Shown here piece after piece: positions 44,893-56,868 of a stretch of DNA of 64,000 nt. The notes below the pieces were generated by a model. That model saw only the letters and a program-made list of their open reading frames with translations. It had not been told where the DNA came from and ran no database searches. A program made the translations under genes and the position numbers. Every line of letters starts with the position of its first letter. Position 1 is the stretch's first letter. Source of the stretch: Pollenia angustigena (taxonomy: Eukaryota; Arthropoda; Insecta; Diptera; Polleniidae); assembly GCA_930367215.1 (NCBI GenBank), contig OV884057.1:251808830-251872829 (forward strand), read 5' to 3'.

Positions 44893-46008
44893 TATACCCT
44901 CCACCCTAGTTGCGGTGTCATACCGTGTGAAACTTTTCAAATGTTAATCTAAGACCCTATAAAATATATATATATATATATATTCTGGGTTCCTGTGTAA
45001 TTCTAAGTTGATTTAGTCCTGTCTGTATATCTGTCCGTCTGTTGATATCATGCTCATTGTCGAACGACTCAAATGAAAAGAACAATATGAGTGTCAAATT
45101 ATTTCTAGTTCTCCTAAGTAGGTTGGGATTGAAATCCAGCAACAGCGGTTCAGTAGGATATAAGTTATGAATCATAATGTGGAACAAAATTTCTAAAAAT
45201 TAAAGCTTTATAAAATAAATAACTGAAATTTAGCTCATAGAATAAATTCGAAAAATTAAAAATGTTGAATATAACCTTCGGAAGGAAATAATTCCTAGTT
45301 TCTATTTGTTAAAATAGTTGAGTTAAATACATTCAATTTATAAAGTAACACTATCCAGTGAGACACAAAGAATGCTGACGAAGGCCGTAGCGGGCCAGAA
45401 AATGCATTACTTTCTGCTGGTGTCTGATAATTGTAAATTTTTCTGTACATTCAATATACCTCATTGCTTTCCAACGGAAAGCTAAGGTAAAATGTAACAA
45501 GAAATACAATATAATAGTCTGGTAGTGTATAAAGTAATTTCTGAAAAATTTAAGGAATAGAACTATTACAAAAAAGCTTTATAAAATACGTAACTGAAAT
45601 TTAGCTCATAGAATAAATTCGAAAAATTAAAAATGTTGAATTAATATTTTTGTTATAAAAACTAGCATAAATAATGACGGAATGCACATATTGCCCAAAC
45701 CCGTGCTTTACTACTAGAAATTATACCACAAAATTTCGTGGAGATCGGTAAATAATTTACCGTAGACCCCATACAAAGCTTGTTCTCACAAAACACTTTA
45801 GTGCGTCTTAAACCATACAAAATAACGATATTGTAATAAATTTTAGTCTGTAACAGTTTTATATGACTAGAAATCACACAGTCAAATTTCATGAAGATAA
45901 ATTTACCACAGGTCCGATATAAAGCCCACTTCTCATATATCCTAGCTTTCGATAGAGGGTATCAAGGAATCTTCACAGCCGAATATAGCACTCCTACTTG
46001 TTTTGTGT
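44893..46008 (+). mobile_element. DINE-1-like copy, about 1.1 kb, rearranged
   Basis: Left end TATACCCTCCACCCTAG, then TATATATATTCTGGGTTC and CTGTCCGTCTG. Right end CAGCCGAATATAGCACTCCT then ACTTGTT. The middle (45190-45660) holds two copies of an AAGCTTTATAAAAT...GCTCATAGAATAAATTCG segment, also present at 13560-13650, so it may be a composite. Confidence 0.55.
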
Positions 46009-46009
46009 A

Positions 46010-46945
46010 ATTTGTTATCCTTTTTTTTTAACAATTTTTACAATATACTCGCACTATTCTTCATTTTTAAAATGGCAACACAGTTTTTTTTTTTATTTAA
46101 TTATTAAATTTGTTAAAAACTTAGAACAAATTAGATAAAAACTTTTTTTGATTGTGATTTATTTCCTGTTGCCAATTTTTATAAAGATAAACTATTTCCT
46201 GACCTGCCAAATCTCACATAAATATAATGTTTTTCTTCTACTGACAAATATTTGAACTAAGCAAATTTCACACGTTTATAGGTTTTGCCTCCTACCAAAA
46301 AAAAAAAAAAAATAAATAAAAAAATGGATATCAGTTGAAAGGAACAAAAAAAAAAAAAAAAAAAATAGAATATTAATTTATCTTACATGTTTTCATCTGT
46401 CAATTATAATAACGGAAATTGTTTTTAAATTGAGAAGAGATGAGATGTGTATTTTCTTTTTTCAATTTACTGATTTATTTTTGTACGACACATTGAACGT
46501 CCGTTTTACGATGAGTTCATTTGTCACGTAAAGGAAAAGACAAACATACACATACATTTATTTTAGTAAGCACTACAGAAAATGTTGTGTAAAAGCAAAT
46601 TCATGTCAGAATTTAGATTGGAATTTATTCCTAGCTTTGTATAAATTTTCAAGTTTAAAACTTACATATGTTTACAAAACAGTACGAAAATTCTTAGCCC
46701 ATTACCGCGCACTGTCCCCATATAAGGACACTCGTTCAACTGATTGCAACGCAAGGAAAAACCATAATGTCTCTCAATGCAAGAACAATTATCTCATCTT
46801 AAAGCTTTAAAAATTGCGACAAAGCGTTAATAAAAGATTTAATTTAAGATTTCAGTGTTAATTGGTTTAGAAACTCGCAACTCTTAATAAAATTTTATTT
46901 GAAATTAAAGTGTTTAATTTTAGGTTTTGGTTGCTTTGCAAATAT
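46010..46945. other. Non-coding stretch with poly-A runs
   Basis: Several long A and T homopolymers; no gene or element recognised. Confidence 0.4.
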
Positions 46946-47727
46946 CCCAACAAACACGAAGTCAAACCTTTGATATGAAATGACTTTATCATTTGACATC
47001 AAACGCAATTCTCAAACGTTTTTCAATTGTTTGATTTAACATTTAAATTCAAATTGATAATGATTTGAAAATAAACATTTGACTTCAAATGTTTTATCAA
47101 TTTGATGTCAAATTGGTATCAAATGTTAAATTCAAATCAAAACTAAACTTGGCAATACTTAAGCGAAAAATAAATGTAAACATTAAAAATGGCGATTAAA
47201 GTAAAATTTTTACGTCGTGGTTAAATGTGTTTTACAAGTGAACGATTTATTTTTTGTGAAAAATAAAAATTATTTGTCATTAAAATGATTAAAAATACGA
47301 ACTAAAAAAAATAAAACGGGAAAGTGAAGAAATTATAAGTTCATTGAATGATCACGGTGCTACAATCCTCAAAATAAAAAGGTGCCAATTATTTCGTCTT
47401 TGCAAGAATTAGAGGACGGAAAGAACATTATTTCATACTTAAGCTATGGTGCCGAATGTTTATCTCACATTTTATTTAAATAAATAATGAATTTAAATTA
47501 AAAAAATACAATATTTTTATTTATGTTCCACATTGTATTATAATCCACATTTGAGAATTACGTTTGAAAGCAAGTTGAAAATGAAGGCATTTTTCAATTT
47601 GAAAATAATTTCTCCTTTTTGTTGAGAACGCTATGATTTTCAAATCATTATCAAGCGTTTGTCGTTTGAGAAAACGTTTGATTTCAAATCATTCTCAATT
47701 TGAAATCAAACCTCCGTGTTTGTTGGG
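46946..47727. mobile_element. TIR element of the CCCAACAAACACG family, 782 bp
   Basis: Termini CCCAACAAACACGAAG and CTCCGTGTTTGTTGGG are inverse partners with longer, repetitive arms made of iterated CAAATGATTTGA / TCAAATTGA words. Both flanks have AT next to the element. A diverged partial copy lies at 59386-59600. No ORF; superfamily unknown. Confidence 0.7.
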
Positions 47728-47814
47728 ATGTAGAATAACCATTCTTAGGCTTAAAATATTTTATATAATTGTTCGGTTCAACATTCAACCAACTTACTTA
47801 TTCCGGACTTCTTT

Positions 47815-48720
47815 CTACCATGCAGTGTAGAGTTTATTGCAAAGACTTCTACTCTTCGATCTATTCTGTGCCGCTGTTTTGGCTCGATTCCTTGTTATGG
47901 CAGAATGTTGTTTGTAGTGTCCTGCCGCGTTATTCTTCTTCTTCTTCTTCTGCTTCTCGTACCAATCGGTCTTGTTTTCTGAAACTCGTTTTGGCAGGCG
48001 TTTCTCTGGCATTCTGGCTACATGGCCTTAGCTTATTGCGTTCGATTTTGATGTTCAGCGGTTCTTTCTTGTTCTTATTTAAGCTGGCTCGTTTAATGCC
48101 GTTTCGTATTCTGTCTCGTCTTGTTTTACCGGCCTCGCGTCTTAAGTATTTCATTTCAGACGCCTAAATTCTGCTCTGTTTTTTGTAGTTAGCGCCCATG
48201 ATTCGTCATATGTATTAGTTGGTATATACGTGGAGTTCTATACAGCAAGTTTTATCCCGTTGAAACTTCCCTCTTACCGATGAAATTTTTGCTTAAGGCG
48301 AAGAATAAATTAGCAATGGAAGCTACCCTGCGATTAAAATTCCTCTCAGCTTCTCCGTCTTCTCTTATTTTGACTCCCAAATAGCGGAAGTGTTCAACTT
48401 GCTTTAATGCTTCGGATCCTTTGAAAATTTATTGATGATTCTTATCGCGACTTATGGTTTCTGTCTTCACAAAGATATTAAGGTTTTGTTTTAGATATTC
48501 CGAAGATTTTGCAACTATGGTCACGTCATCTGCATATGCCAACATGGAAACTTTCACTGGTTGCATGTTTCAATTTCCTACAGTCATTGGGATAAATGAG
48601 TTCCTGCAAGATTTGATTACGTCATCCATCGGTATTATGGATATGGGCTTATTATGTCGCCTTGTCGCACACCCTGTTTGGCATTAAATTCTTCGGATGT
48701 GATGTTTCCGGTTCTTACAT
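47815..48720 (-). pseudogene. LINE reverse transcriptase fragment (different family)
   Basis: On the minus strand: FNAKQGVRQGDIISP near 48670, the catalytic MLAYADDVTIVAKSSEYLK near 48530, VEHFRYLGVKIREDGEAE, then after stops MKYLRREAGKTRRDRIRNG and NKLRPCSQNAR (usually LRWFGHV). The last part matches the C-terminal region of RT-type proteins of the GKTRRDRIRN kind. At least three frameshifts or stops. No 5' domains. Confidence 0.72.
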
Positions 48721-48839
48721 AATTTCGGAATATTTAGTAAAAGCTTTTGATTCGTCTAATCAATACGTTGTCAATATTCGGTTTTTTAACCACCTTTATA
48801 AATCTTTATAAAATATAAAATGTTTTAATCCTCTCCAGT

Positions 48840-49849
48840 ATGGGAAGAAGCATTTTTTTTTTTTTGTAAACAAGACAAACATTTTCTTTTAACAAAAAAG
48901 TACGTATTTTCATTTGTTACTGTTGTCATAGTTGCGCCAAATTCCCTTTTATTTAGGGTAAAGAAAACAGTGAATTTCAATTTAAAATTGATATGCAACA
49001 CTACACATTTTGCTCCCTAAACACACAAGTATACGAAAACAACATACTGCCATTCTATTGCCAGACTTTTATAATCGAGAGTTTGAACTTGCTCCCGAAT
49101 ACTGCTTGGCATTGACGAAGGAGAACACGTATGCTGGTACATGTTTGAATAAATCTTGAAGCTAAAACTTAAAGAAATCATTCTTTAAACATGCCTTAGG
49201 AGCTTACCAAGGACACATTCACATAATCAGCAACTCTCCCACATGAAATACATGAGATGCCAATAATATTCTAACATTCAACGAAAGAGAAGTTTGTTTG
49301 TATGTAAATAAGGATTCGTAGAATAACACACGAATAGTATTAGACAAAAAAAAAAATACAAAAGAAAAATTGGGAACATGTTCATTTGTTCTTTATAATA
49401 TTCAAAACATTTTTCATCATCCTACTGCAACACTTCCTCGTTCTCCATGTATTTTCCTTATTTTTGTAAACACACGATTGCTCACTCGCTGTTTGACATG
49501 AAACTCCTGGCATGTGTCATTTCTTTTAATTTTTTTCTTTTTCTTGGCATAATCTTATGCTTGTTGTGTAACTAAAGTAATAAATCATCGTAGGAATACT
49601 GTGTTTGCTGGCTGGATGATCCTTTAATACAATATAACGATTGGGATTTGGAGTTGAGAATTTGCATGGAATTACAAATAGATATGAAAACAGAAATATA
49701 GGGAAATTTACGAGAAATAACGAAGACTTTGCATATTTTTATAATATAAATTTAAATTAAAATTTTTAATACGAATTGCAAGGTTTTGATCTAAACCATA
49801 AATTATATTATTTATTAATGTTGAAATAAACACGTATGCAAATTTAAAT
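48840..49849. other. Non-coding stretch
   Basis: No coding signal or repeat termini recognised; possibly single-copy. Confidence 0.4.
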
Positions 49850-49990
49850 CAATGTTCAAAAATAAACAGTACATTATTTAGCATTCGGCTCATACACCCA
49901 AAAACGATATCAATTTGTTTAGTGATTGTGTTTTGTTCTTCGTTAAAAAACAGAACGATAGTAAAAAAAACGAAATAGAAATGAAACATT
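49850..49990. repeat. Partial relative of the CAGTGTTC element
   Basis: AAATAAACAGTACATTATTT and GTTCTTCGTTAAAAAACAGA match the left part of 18445-18984. Only the left third is present. Confidence 0.65.
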
Positions 49991-50781
49991 TTGAAAAAAA
50001 AACGTAAAAAATAGACATTTTTTGAACTTTGAGGTGCCATTTCTCAGCCATTTCTTATCAGATAGAAATTTGTGGCATATCGATAGAAAAGGGATTCGAT
50101 TACCTTTCTAACGATATGCCATCTATTTCGACCGGACTTTTTGGTTGGGCTCCACAAGGGTTTGAGTTGGACCATACACCGAAAAACGCAAAAGTACGTT
50201 ATCTAAAAAACGGTACTTAGGAAAAAAAAATTACAGCGATTTTCGTGTTCAGGAGGTCCCAATTAACTTATCTAGGCATGTGGTGTTCTTGGTATTTTTT
50301 GGCTGTAAGCCAGTGTTGACAACTGAATTATAAACGTTAGTTATTCGTTGCCTTTTATGCTGATTTTTTTTTTTTTTTTTTTTATTAATTTTATTCCTTT
50401 TCAATGTGATAAGTTTGGATTTCTTTATTGTTTCTTTTGTCAATTTAATCTTTTAGCAAGTTATTTTATAGCAAAAACCCACAAAGATGATATGACAGCA
50501 ATGAATACAGAAATATAATTGTTGTAAGCATAATTTGTTTCAATCATAATAAGCGGCTTTACTTTTATTATAAAAATGTTAAAAATATCACAATGACAAA
50601 AAAAATTATAAAACTAACTGAGAGATAAGCTCCCTTTTGTATCCTTTTTTCGATTTAACCAAAAAGCAACGAAGAAACTTTTAAAAAGAAATGTGCGAAA
50701 AATAGCGACAACATACTGTTACATGACAATAAATAGCGATAAAAGGCCATAAATTGCATGATTATGATTAAAATGTACATG

Positions 50782-51166
50782 CACTCAAAATATTATGTAG
50801 TTAAATTCAAACGAAAATTCATTTGAAACAAATTAAAATTCATTTAAAAAACGGATCATTTACATTTCATTTAAAACAAATGATTTTTTCCGTAATTTCT
50901 AAGTTTTTTATTTATTGAACATCATATTCGTTAAAATTTAATAGTTTTTACTTTTAAAAAATATATTTTAACCGATAAAAATCAAACAAATTAACAAAAA
51001 AAAATACGGAAAACATTATTTTTTGGTAGTTTGTTTTTTTTAATAACAAACATAAATGTTGAAAAATAAATTTATTCGTAAAATAACTATATTTTTATTC
51101 TATTTTAACAGTACCGAAAACGAATTTAATAACCTACAATCAGTTACTGTAATAATTTTATGAGTG
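50782..51166. mobile_element. CACTC-ended MITE, copy 3 (385 bp)
   Basis: Same family as 26023-26407. Flanked by TG on both sides (50780-50781, 51167-51168). Confidence 0.85.
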
Positions 51167-51182
51167 TGGGTGAGTATTTATA

Positions 51183-51498
51183 CAAGGTGGCCCAAAATGA
51201 CCGAAGGCGTTTGAGTTTATTTTAACTTTTTATTTTTTTAATTAAAAGGATATTAATGGAGAATATTTTTAATTTAATTATGAAAAACTGTAACTCGTAA
51301 GTAGTGGCCCTTTTCTGCTTCGCTCATACGTGCTCTTTTTGCCATATTTTCCAATATTTCGAGTGTAATTATTTCTTTTCGATTGCAAGTTACTCCTACT
51401 TAATTCTCCATGTCTTCTTCAAAAAATGCTAAAGAAACACGAAATAATTAAAAAAGTTATAAGGAATTCAAACACCATCGATTTTTTGGTCCACCCTG
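51183..51498. mobile_element. Mariner/IS630-type MITE, 316 bp
   Basis: TA on both sides (51181-51182, 51499-51500). Inverted termini CAAGGTGGCCCAAAA and the inverse of CAGGGTGGACCAAAA extend about 30 bp to GTTTGA. On the minus strand part of the interior (51400-51330) reads like a short transposase relic (NMAKRARMSEAE) but without a frame worth annotating. It sits 14 bp from the CACTC MITE. Confidence 0.8.
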
Positions 51499-51500
51499 TA

Positions 51501-52007
51501 TTAGTATGTGTTAGTGTTACAATAATACACATCTACCAATACTTTTATACTCTTATAAGTAAGTCAAAAAATCAAAGTTTTTTGTATAACTAAATTCGAG
51601 GAGGAATTTGTTCCTACAAATATTTAACTAAAGGATTTATTTTTTATTATTTCATAATTTAAATCTTTTTCCCCGTTTTTGCTGGGTTTGGGATTTTGTT
51701 TCCTTTGTAAGTCAAAAAACCAGTAAACGATTCAAAATAAGCGATTGTGTACTAAATTTTTGACTCATGAATATAACAAATGAAAGAGTTTCATATACAT
51801 GACAAAAGCCTACCTCATTAATAAACTCCTAAAGGAAATACTTACCGCTTTGACATTGAGAAGGCAAAAAAGGCAAACTTTTTTGTATATTCTAGTTTTT
51901 TTTTGTCGTAGAATAAAAAATTTTTTCTTAATATTTCGCTTTATATTGTTTTTTAAGTCAACTTTTAAATGCTTAAAACTGTAGAAAGCATTAAAGTTCT
52001 TCTTAAG
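51501..52007. other. Non-coding stretch
   Basis: AT-rich; no supported gene. Confidence 0.4.
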
Positions 52008-52011
52008 ATAT

Positions 52012-52695
52012 TGTTACGAATGTAACTTTAGTTAAGAATTATTTGTAATTATTGGTTAAGAATTAGATTAATTTATGTGTTATCTTGTATTGATTAGTTA
52101 TTAAGTATTTGCTAGTTATTTTATTAGTTAAAATTGTTATTGTATAAGTTATGCACACTTCTAGTGTTAAAATCAATGTACAGATGTAATGTTAAAATTG
52201 TTGTGCATAATTGTACTTCAACCCCACTGAAAACTAGAATGTTCTTTATTAAATTATCACAACTTATGGCAACGCCTAAAAGTATGCCTTAGTTTATGAA
52301 GCCTAATAACTCAATTTATTCAGCCATATAGATAGTAATAGCTGAATAAGTTCAATTAACGAAATAGCCGTTATTAGGCGAACTTTATAGAGCCATCTAG
52401 ACTTCAGAACTCGAACGTTCTATGGTCATTTGCCCGAGTATAAATAGGATCGCAAGAGATGGCATGATTCATTCTAAGTTCTGACTTTGTCAAAAACGTA
52501 TCACGCTGAGAAGATTAAGAGCTATAAAATTACGGTTGTTAAAGTGACTAAGTACTAAATAAAGGTGTGTAAATTGTAAACAGTAGCAAAAGTGTTGTGT
52601 TTTTTTTGTTTTATTTGAATTGCAATAAAAGAACTCGAAACGGTTTATTATAAAGGAAATAAACCAAAACGTTATTGAAAGGCAGTAACGTAACA
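52012..52695 (+). mobile_element. Solo LTR of a gypsy-type retrotransposon, 684 bp
   Basis: Starts TGTTACGAATG and ends CGTAACA, giving a TGTTACG/CGTAACA inverted terminus, and is flanked by ATAT (52008-52011, 52696-52699). A TATA box (52439-52446) and AATAAA (52558-52563) sit in the order expected for U3-R-U5. No internal region follows on either side, so this is most likely the product of recombination between two LTRs. The 4-bp duplication favours Ty3/gypsy. Confidence 0.8.
52439..52446 (+). promoter_or_regulatory. TATA box of the solo LTR
   Basis: TATAAATA, with a plausible start region about 30 bp downstream (ATTCATTCTAAG). Confidence 0.6.
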
Positions 52696-52699
52696 ATAT

Positions 52700-53730
52700 G
52701 TTTGTATTTAATTTAAACAACAAGGTCGTGTTCATAAAAATATTTAAAATTTCCAATTTCGGTGTTTTTATAAAGAATAAAAATTGGGAGTTTAATCAGA
52801 TAAACAAAATCTTAAATACTAAAAATTTTGTTTTTCCTGTAACCACAACCATTGACTTTTTAAAATAAAAATTTGCTTTCAATGTACATTGCGATTTGAC
52901 AGCTTTCGATTATTTCCAGTGGTGTTACGTAAAGTCACTGATTAATGCTGATAAATTCAACAAATAATGCATTGAAGACTAACACTGTTCGTATTATTCA
53001 TGACATACGGCCAGCAATGCTGAAAAAAGTGACCTAAAATTGGACGCCAAGAGTGCTCTTCGTCAAGAACAGCCGCTGTTCGAAATCATCTTAAATGTTA
53101 TGGGCATTTGTTAATCTTTCAATTGAATTTTTTTTTTCTATTTTCTATAGGGCTAAAAAAACACCCTTCTCACTTTAAAACATGCTAAAATTTAAAGAAA
53201 ATAAAAATTTGTGTAACGCCATAGAATAAAACAATCTAAAGTGTTGGATGTTTGTTCATACATGCAACACTTTTTCAAACATTTGTGAGCTGTTTATGTG
53301 GCCACAAAAACAGAACAAACTTGAGCAAAATGATAATACCAAAACAAAAATAAATGAAAAAAATTAGCAACTACCTGCTGGAAATGGCTTAAAATCACGC
53401 TAACAATGTAAATAATTTAAAAAAAAGATACTTAAACAAAATCGCAACTTCAACTCATACTCAGCCGACCAACAGAATGATGCAGACCTTGGGTTGGGCT
53501 AATAGATTTTGTTTCATATTTCTTGGTAAAACATATAAAACACATAATTAGTGGCACGATTTCCAGACCGCACAAGAAAGTATCACGTTCATATAAACCA
53601 AACAAAAAAATAGGAGAACAAATACGAAAACACACATTTTAAATATGAGAAGAAATGCAAACCGGATATAATGAAAATTAAGTGAAAAGTCGCGCCAGAC
53701 ACATTTATACAGCTCATATAAATGCTGTTA
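52700..53730. other. Non-coding stretch
   Basis: No gene or element termini recognised. Confidence 0.4.
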
Positions 53731-53732
53731 AA

Positions 53733-54699
53733 GCTACACGCAGAGAAAAAATATGGTTGGGCATGGTTACGGCAACAACACTATGTTAAATGTAACAATA
53801 TATTGTTGTCGTACACAAATAATTGTTATTTTTATTTAATATCAACAATATTATAGTTACTGTAAACATATCAATTTTTATCGCAATTATGAATTTGAGT
53901 ATTGTTGACCGAAAAATAATTATTTTTCCAACAACTTAATTATGATAACTTTCTAAACATATTGTATTTCTCTCAACCGTATCATGATATTTAATAGCCA
54001 TAACATGATAACCTTCTATACATTTATCATATTATGTTAAAGATGAAATCAAACTATTTTTACTCTAATCATATTATGTTAGCGCCATTTGTAAAATAAT
54101 TTTGAAGCAGTTGTGTCGTTTTTTTATTTGTGAGCGGTTAAACAATTAAGAGATAAAATTCCATAAAAAAAATAAGTTTAAAGAAATTAAAAAGGCTGTA
54201 GGAAATATCGCCCAAAGAAAAATGGCCCAAAAAAAAAAATTAAAAATCGCCCAAATGAAGAATCGCCCAAGCGAACATGAAAAATGACCCAAAAAAGTAA
54301 ATATGAAATTTTGCCCAAAAAAAACGAAAAGGGGCCCAAAAAGAAAATGAAAAATGACCCAAAAAGCAAAAACGAATTTTTCCCAAAAAAAATACTCAAT
54401 TTGCAAAAAAGTGTTTATTATTCATATAAATTTAGGTGACATGTCATAACGTCCAGTGTCGTAGTGTCCTTGGATTTTATGACACTTTAAAAAGTGTCAT
54501 AATGTCCATCGAAGAATTGTCATAACGTCCGCAACTTAACTTATAATCAAAAATGTGTAAATGTGTAAATACCGTTAAAATTTCAAGTGATTTTTTATTT
54601 TCTTTAATTTAACCATAATATGGTTGTCGGTGACAATGATTTGGTTAAATTAAACATTATATGGATAAAATATTTTTATAGCTTTTGCTCCGGGTGTAT
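53733..54699. mobile_element. Possible TIR element (TACACGCAGAG family), interrupted
   Basis: Left TACACGCAGAGAAAAAAT and right inverse TACACCCGGAGCAAAAGC are imperfect partners. ATATGGTTG/CAACCATAT words lie just inside each end. The middle (about 54150-54545) is replaced by low-complexity phrase repeats (separate entry). No clear duplication was found. Confidence 0.45.
54195..54545. repeat. Degenerate phrase repeats: ATGAAAAATGACCCAAAAA and GTCATAACGTCC
   Basis: From 54195 to 54395 the word AAAAATNRCCCAAAAA recurs about ten times. From 54432 to 54540 GTCATAA(C/T)GTCC recurs in both orientations (GGACATTATGAC type). The first word resembles the ATGAAATAACCCCCCAAAAA phrase of the foldback at 20039. 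The long Phe-rich reading frame on the minus strand here is an artefact of the repeat. Confidence 0.65.
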
Positions 54700-54704
54700 A
54701 TATT

Positions 54705-55130
54705 AAATATATATATCCAAAATAAGGATTTCATCTTGTATGGTATAACAAATACTGGCTTCGCTAACTAAAGCTTCTCGGTATAGCCGGCCTTCGGCCG
54801 GGCGCAAGGATTTTCTCCTCTATGGTCTAACAAAAACCGGTTTCGCTAAGTAAAGCTTAAAAAAACTGCCTTGTTTCCGAACTACGCAAAAAAGCTTTAG
54901 TTAGCGAAGCCGGTGTTTGTTATACCATAGAGGAGAAAATCCTTGCGCCCGGCCGAAGGCCGGTTATACAGAGAAGCTTTAGTTAGCGAAGCCGGTCTTT
55001 GTTATACCATAGAGGAGAAAATCCTTGCGACCGGCCGAAGGCCGGCTATACATAGAAGCTTTAGTTAGCGAAGCCAGTATTTGTTATAACATAGAAGAGA
55101 AAATCCTTATTTTCGATATATATATATTAG
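54705..55130. mobile_element. Foldback palindrome with GGCCTTCGGCC hairpins
   Basis: Left arm TATATATATCCAAAATAAGG, right arm CCTTATTTTCGATATATATA. Both arms are made of 85-bp units ATGGTATAACAAA-CGGCTTCGCTAACTAAAGCTT-GCCGGCCTTCGGCCGG-GCAAGGATTTTCTCC, forward on the left (1.5 units) and inverted on the right (about three). The spacer contains CTTGTTTCCGAAC. Each unit carries its own small hairpin. Same module as 62665-63010. Confidence 0.75.
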
Positions 55131-55134
55131 ACTG

Positions 55135-55620
55135 GTCGCATCTTGTATGGGATTTTTTTTTTTTTAAATTTAATTGTTTGCGCTGCTTAAAATATGAGGT
55201 TTGGTGTAAGAAATCATGACCTAATTTTTCAGGTCAATCCGACGGTGCCTAGCCGTGCCAAGTGGGGCCCAAAGTTCCCCATTTTATAAAAAAAAACATC
55301 TTTTCTATCAGATCTTTATAGTTATACTAGTTGAAAAGCCGAAAATCAAAAATATATCTACGCTACGATCTTTGGCAGAGAAAGTACTTCAAGTGTGCCA
55401 AATTTCAGCTTCCTATGTCATCAGATGGCTTCAGAAAGTTGCGGAAAGAATAGGACATACATGCAAACATCCTGACATACTAAGAAATTATATATTGTAT
55501 AGATAGATTAAAGTATTTGCAGTTTAATATTTTAGTATGATACGAACGAAAGATTTTTAACTAATTTTAACTAATTCAGGGTCGCTGAATCCAGTGGTGC
55601 TAGCCGTTTTTTTTATGTTA
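55135..55620. other. Non-coding stretch
   Basis: No family match. An 83-codon frame at 55255-55506 has no recognisable motif and is probably chance. Confidence 0.4.
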
Positions 55621-55621
55621 G

Positions 55622-55905
55622 CTTTGGTTTTCGAGATATACCGTTATTTCGAAAATTAAGGATGTTGCACAACATATGTTCGCGCAACTCAAAAACGCTT
55701 TAGCTTATTGAAAAACTAAAAAAACCGAAATTCGGCAATAAAATTTACTTTAAGCAAGTAAAAACTTTTTTCTTCATATTGGCTTTGGTTTTCGAGATAT
55801 ACCGTTATTTCGAAAATTAGGGAGGTTGCACAACATATATTCGCGTAACTCAAAAACGCTTTAGTTTATTGAAAAACAAAAAAAAAAACCGAAATTCCGC
55901 AATAA
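55622..55905 (+). repeat. About 161-bp tandem repeat, two units
   Basis: GCTTTGGTTTTCGAGATATA and CTCAAAAACGCTTTAG recur about 160 bp apart. Units are roughly 90% alike by eye. Confidence 0.8.
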
Positions 55906-56431
55906 AAAAATAAATGGCCCAAATATTCTACATTATGCTAGTGGGGTAGGGTTTCTAATTTCCCGGAAGTTTTCTATTCCCGGGAAACGAAACAAAAAAA
56001 ATCTTATTCCCGGGAATCCCGAGATTCTTTGAATAAAACAATGATTTCATTAAATTAGTTCAAGACAAAATAAAATTTAAAAGAATACATATACATAAGG
56101 TCAAACAAAATTAGCTTTATTAATTACACAGAAAACCAAAACAAAACCAAATAAATTGTTACAATCATATGTACATACATGCATATTATATATGCATGTA
56201 TAAATTTATTTTTGTTTTTTTGGGAGATCAAGAACTATTAAAACTTATTAATACTTAGTAGTTATTATTAATAGCTGTCTTTAAAGAACGTAGATTGTTC
56301 TTCATCTGGTTTTGGTGATGGTGTATCGTGTACATTTTAAGATATTTCATAAGCAATTAAAAATACCATGGATTTATTGGCGTAGGAAAAATAGTTTGAT
56401 TTGTAGGTAATTTTTAGTAAAGAATATATTT

Positions 56432-56677
56432 CTGTGGCATTTTGACAAAACATCTTAAGTCGAGATAAGATAGCAAAAAAGTTTTTTAAAAAAACTCGGT
56501 GAAAAAATCATTTTTATTAAATAATAAAATAAATCAAAATTAAAGAAAAATTTCGTTTATAATACAAAATTTTAAAAACTTAAACAAAAATGTTTTTTGA
56601 ATGAAAATTCGTATGATTAACAACATTTTTTTCAACTTTTTAAATTCGAGTTAAGATGTTTTGTCAAAATGCCACAG
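56432..56677. mobile_element. 246-bp MITE inside the hAT-like element
   Basis: Termini CTGTGGCATTTTGACAAAAC and its exact inverse, extending to ATCTTAA, about 27 bp. ATTT on both sides (56428-56431, 56678-56681) is a possible 4-bp duplication. Superfamily unknown. Confidence 0.75.
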
Positions 56678-56729
56678 ATTTGTATTGCTCGTTTTTGATT
56701 TAAACGATGCCAACAAATTAACTACCTGT

Positions 56730-56868
56730 TTAACGATGTCGAACGTCAACGTTCGCATAGAAAACTACATTTGAAACAAAAACAAATTTTCGAATATTGT
56801 TTTTGTTTTACATATAATTTTCTATGCGAACGTTAACGTTCGAATCTTGTCGTTTAAAAAAATTATAA
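56730..56868. repeat. Hairpin repeat with AACGTTCGCATAGAAAA arms
   Basis: Arms of about 33 bp (AACGATGTCGAACGTCAACG... and its inverse ...GAACGTTAACGTTCGAATC) separated by about 70 bp. Each arm itself contains the near-palindrome GAACGTTAACGTTC. Confidence 0.75.

Noticed and set aside
47815..48012. Separate Lys-rich gene beside the LINE fragment
   Set aside because: It is a frame-shifted continuation of the same reverse transcriptase remnant.
54146..54406. Hydrophobic Phe-rich minus-strand frame resembling a membrane protein
   Set aside because: Created entirely by the repeated word CCCAAAAA; no conserved order and no start context.
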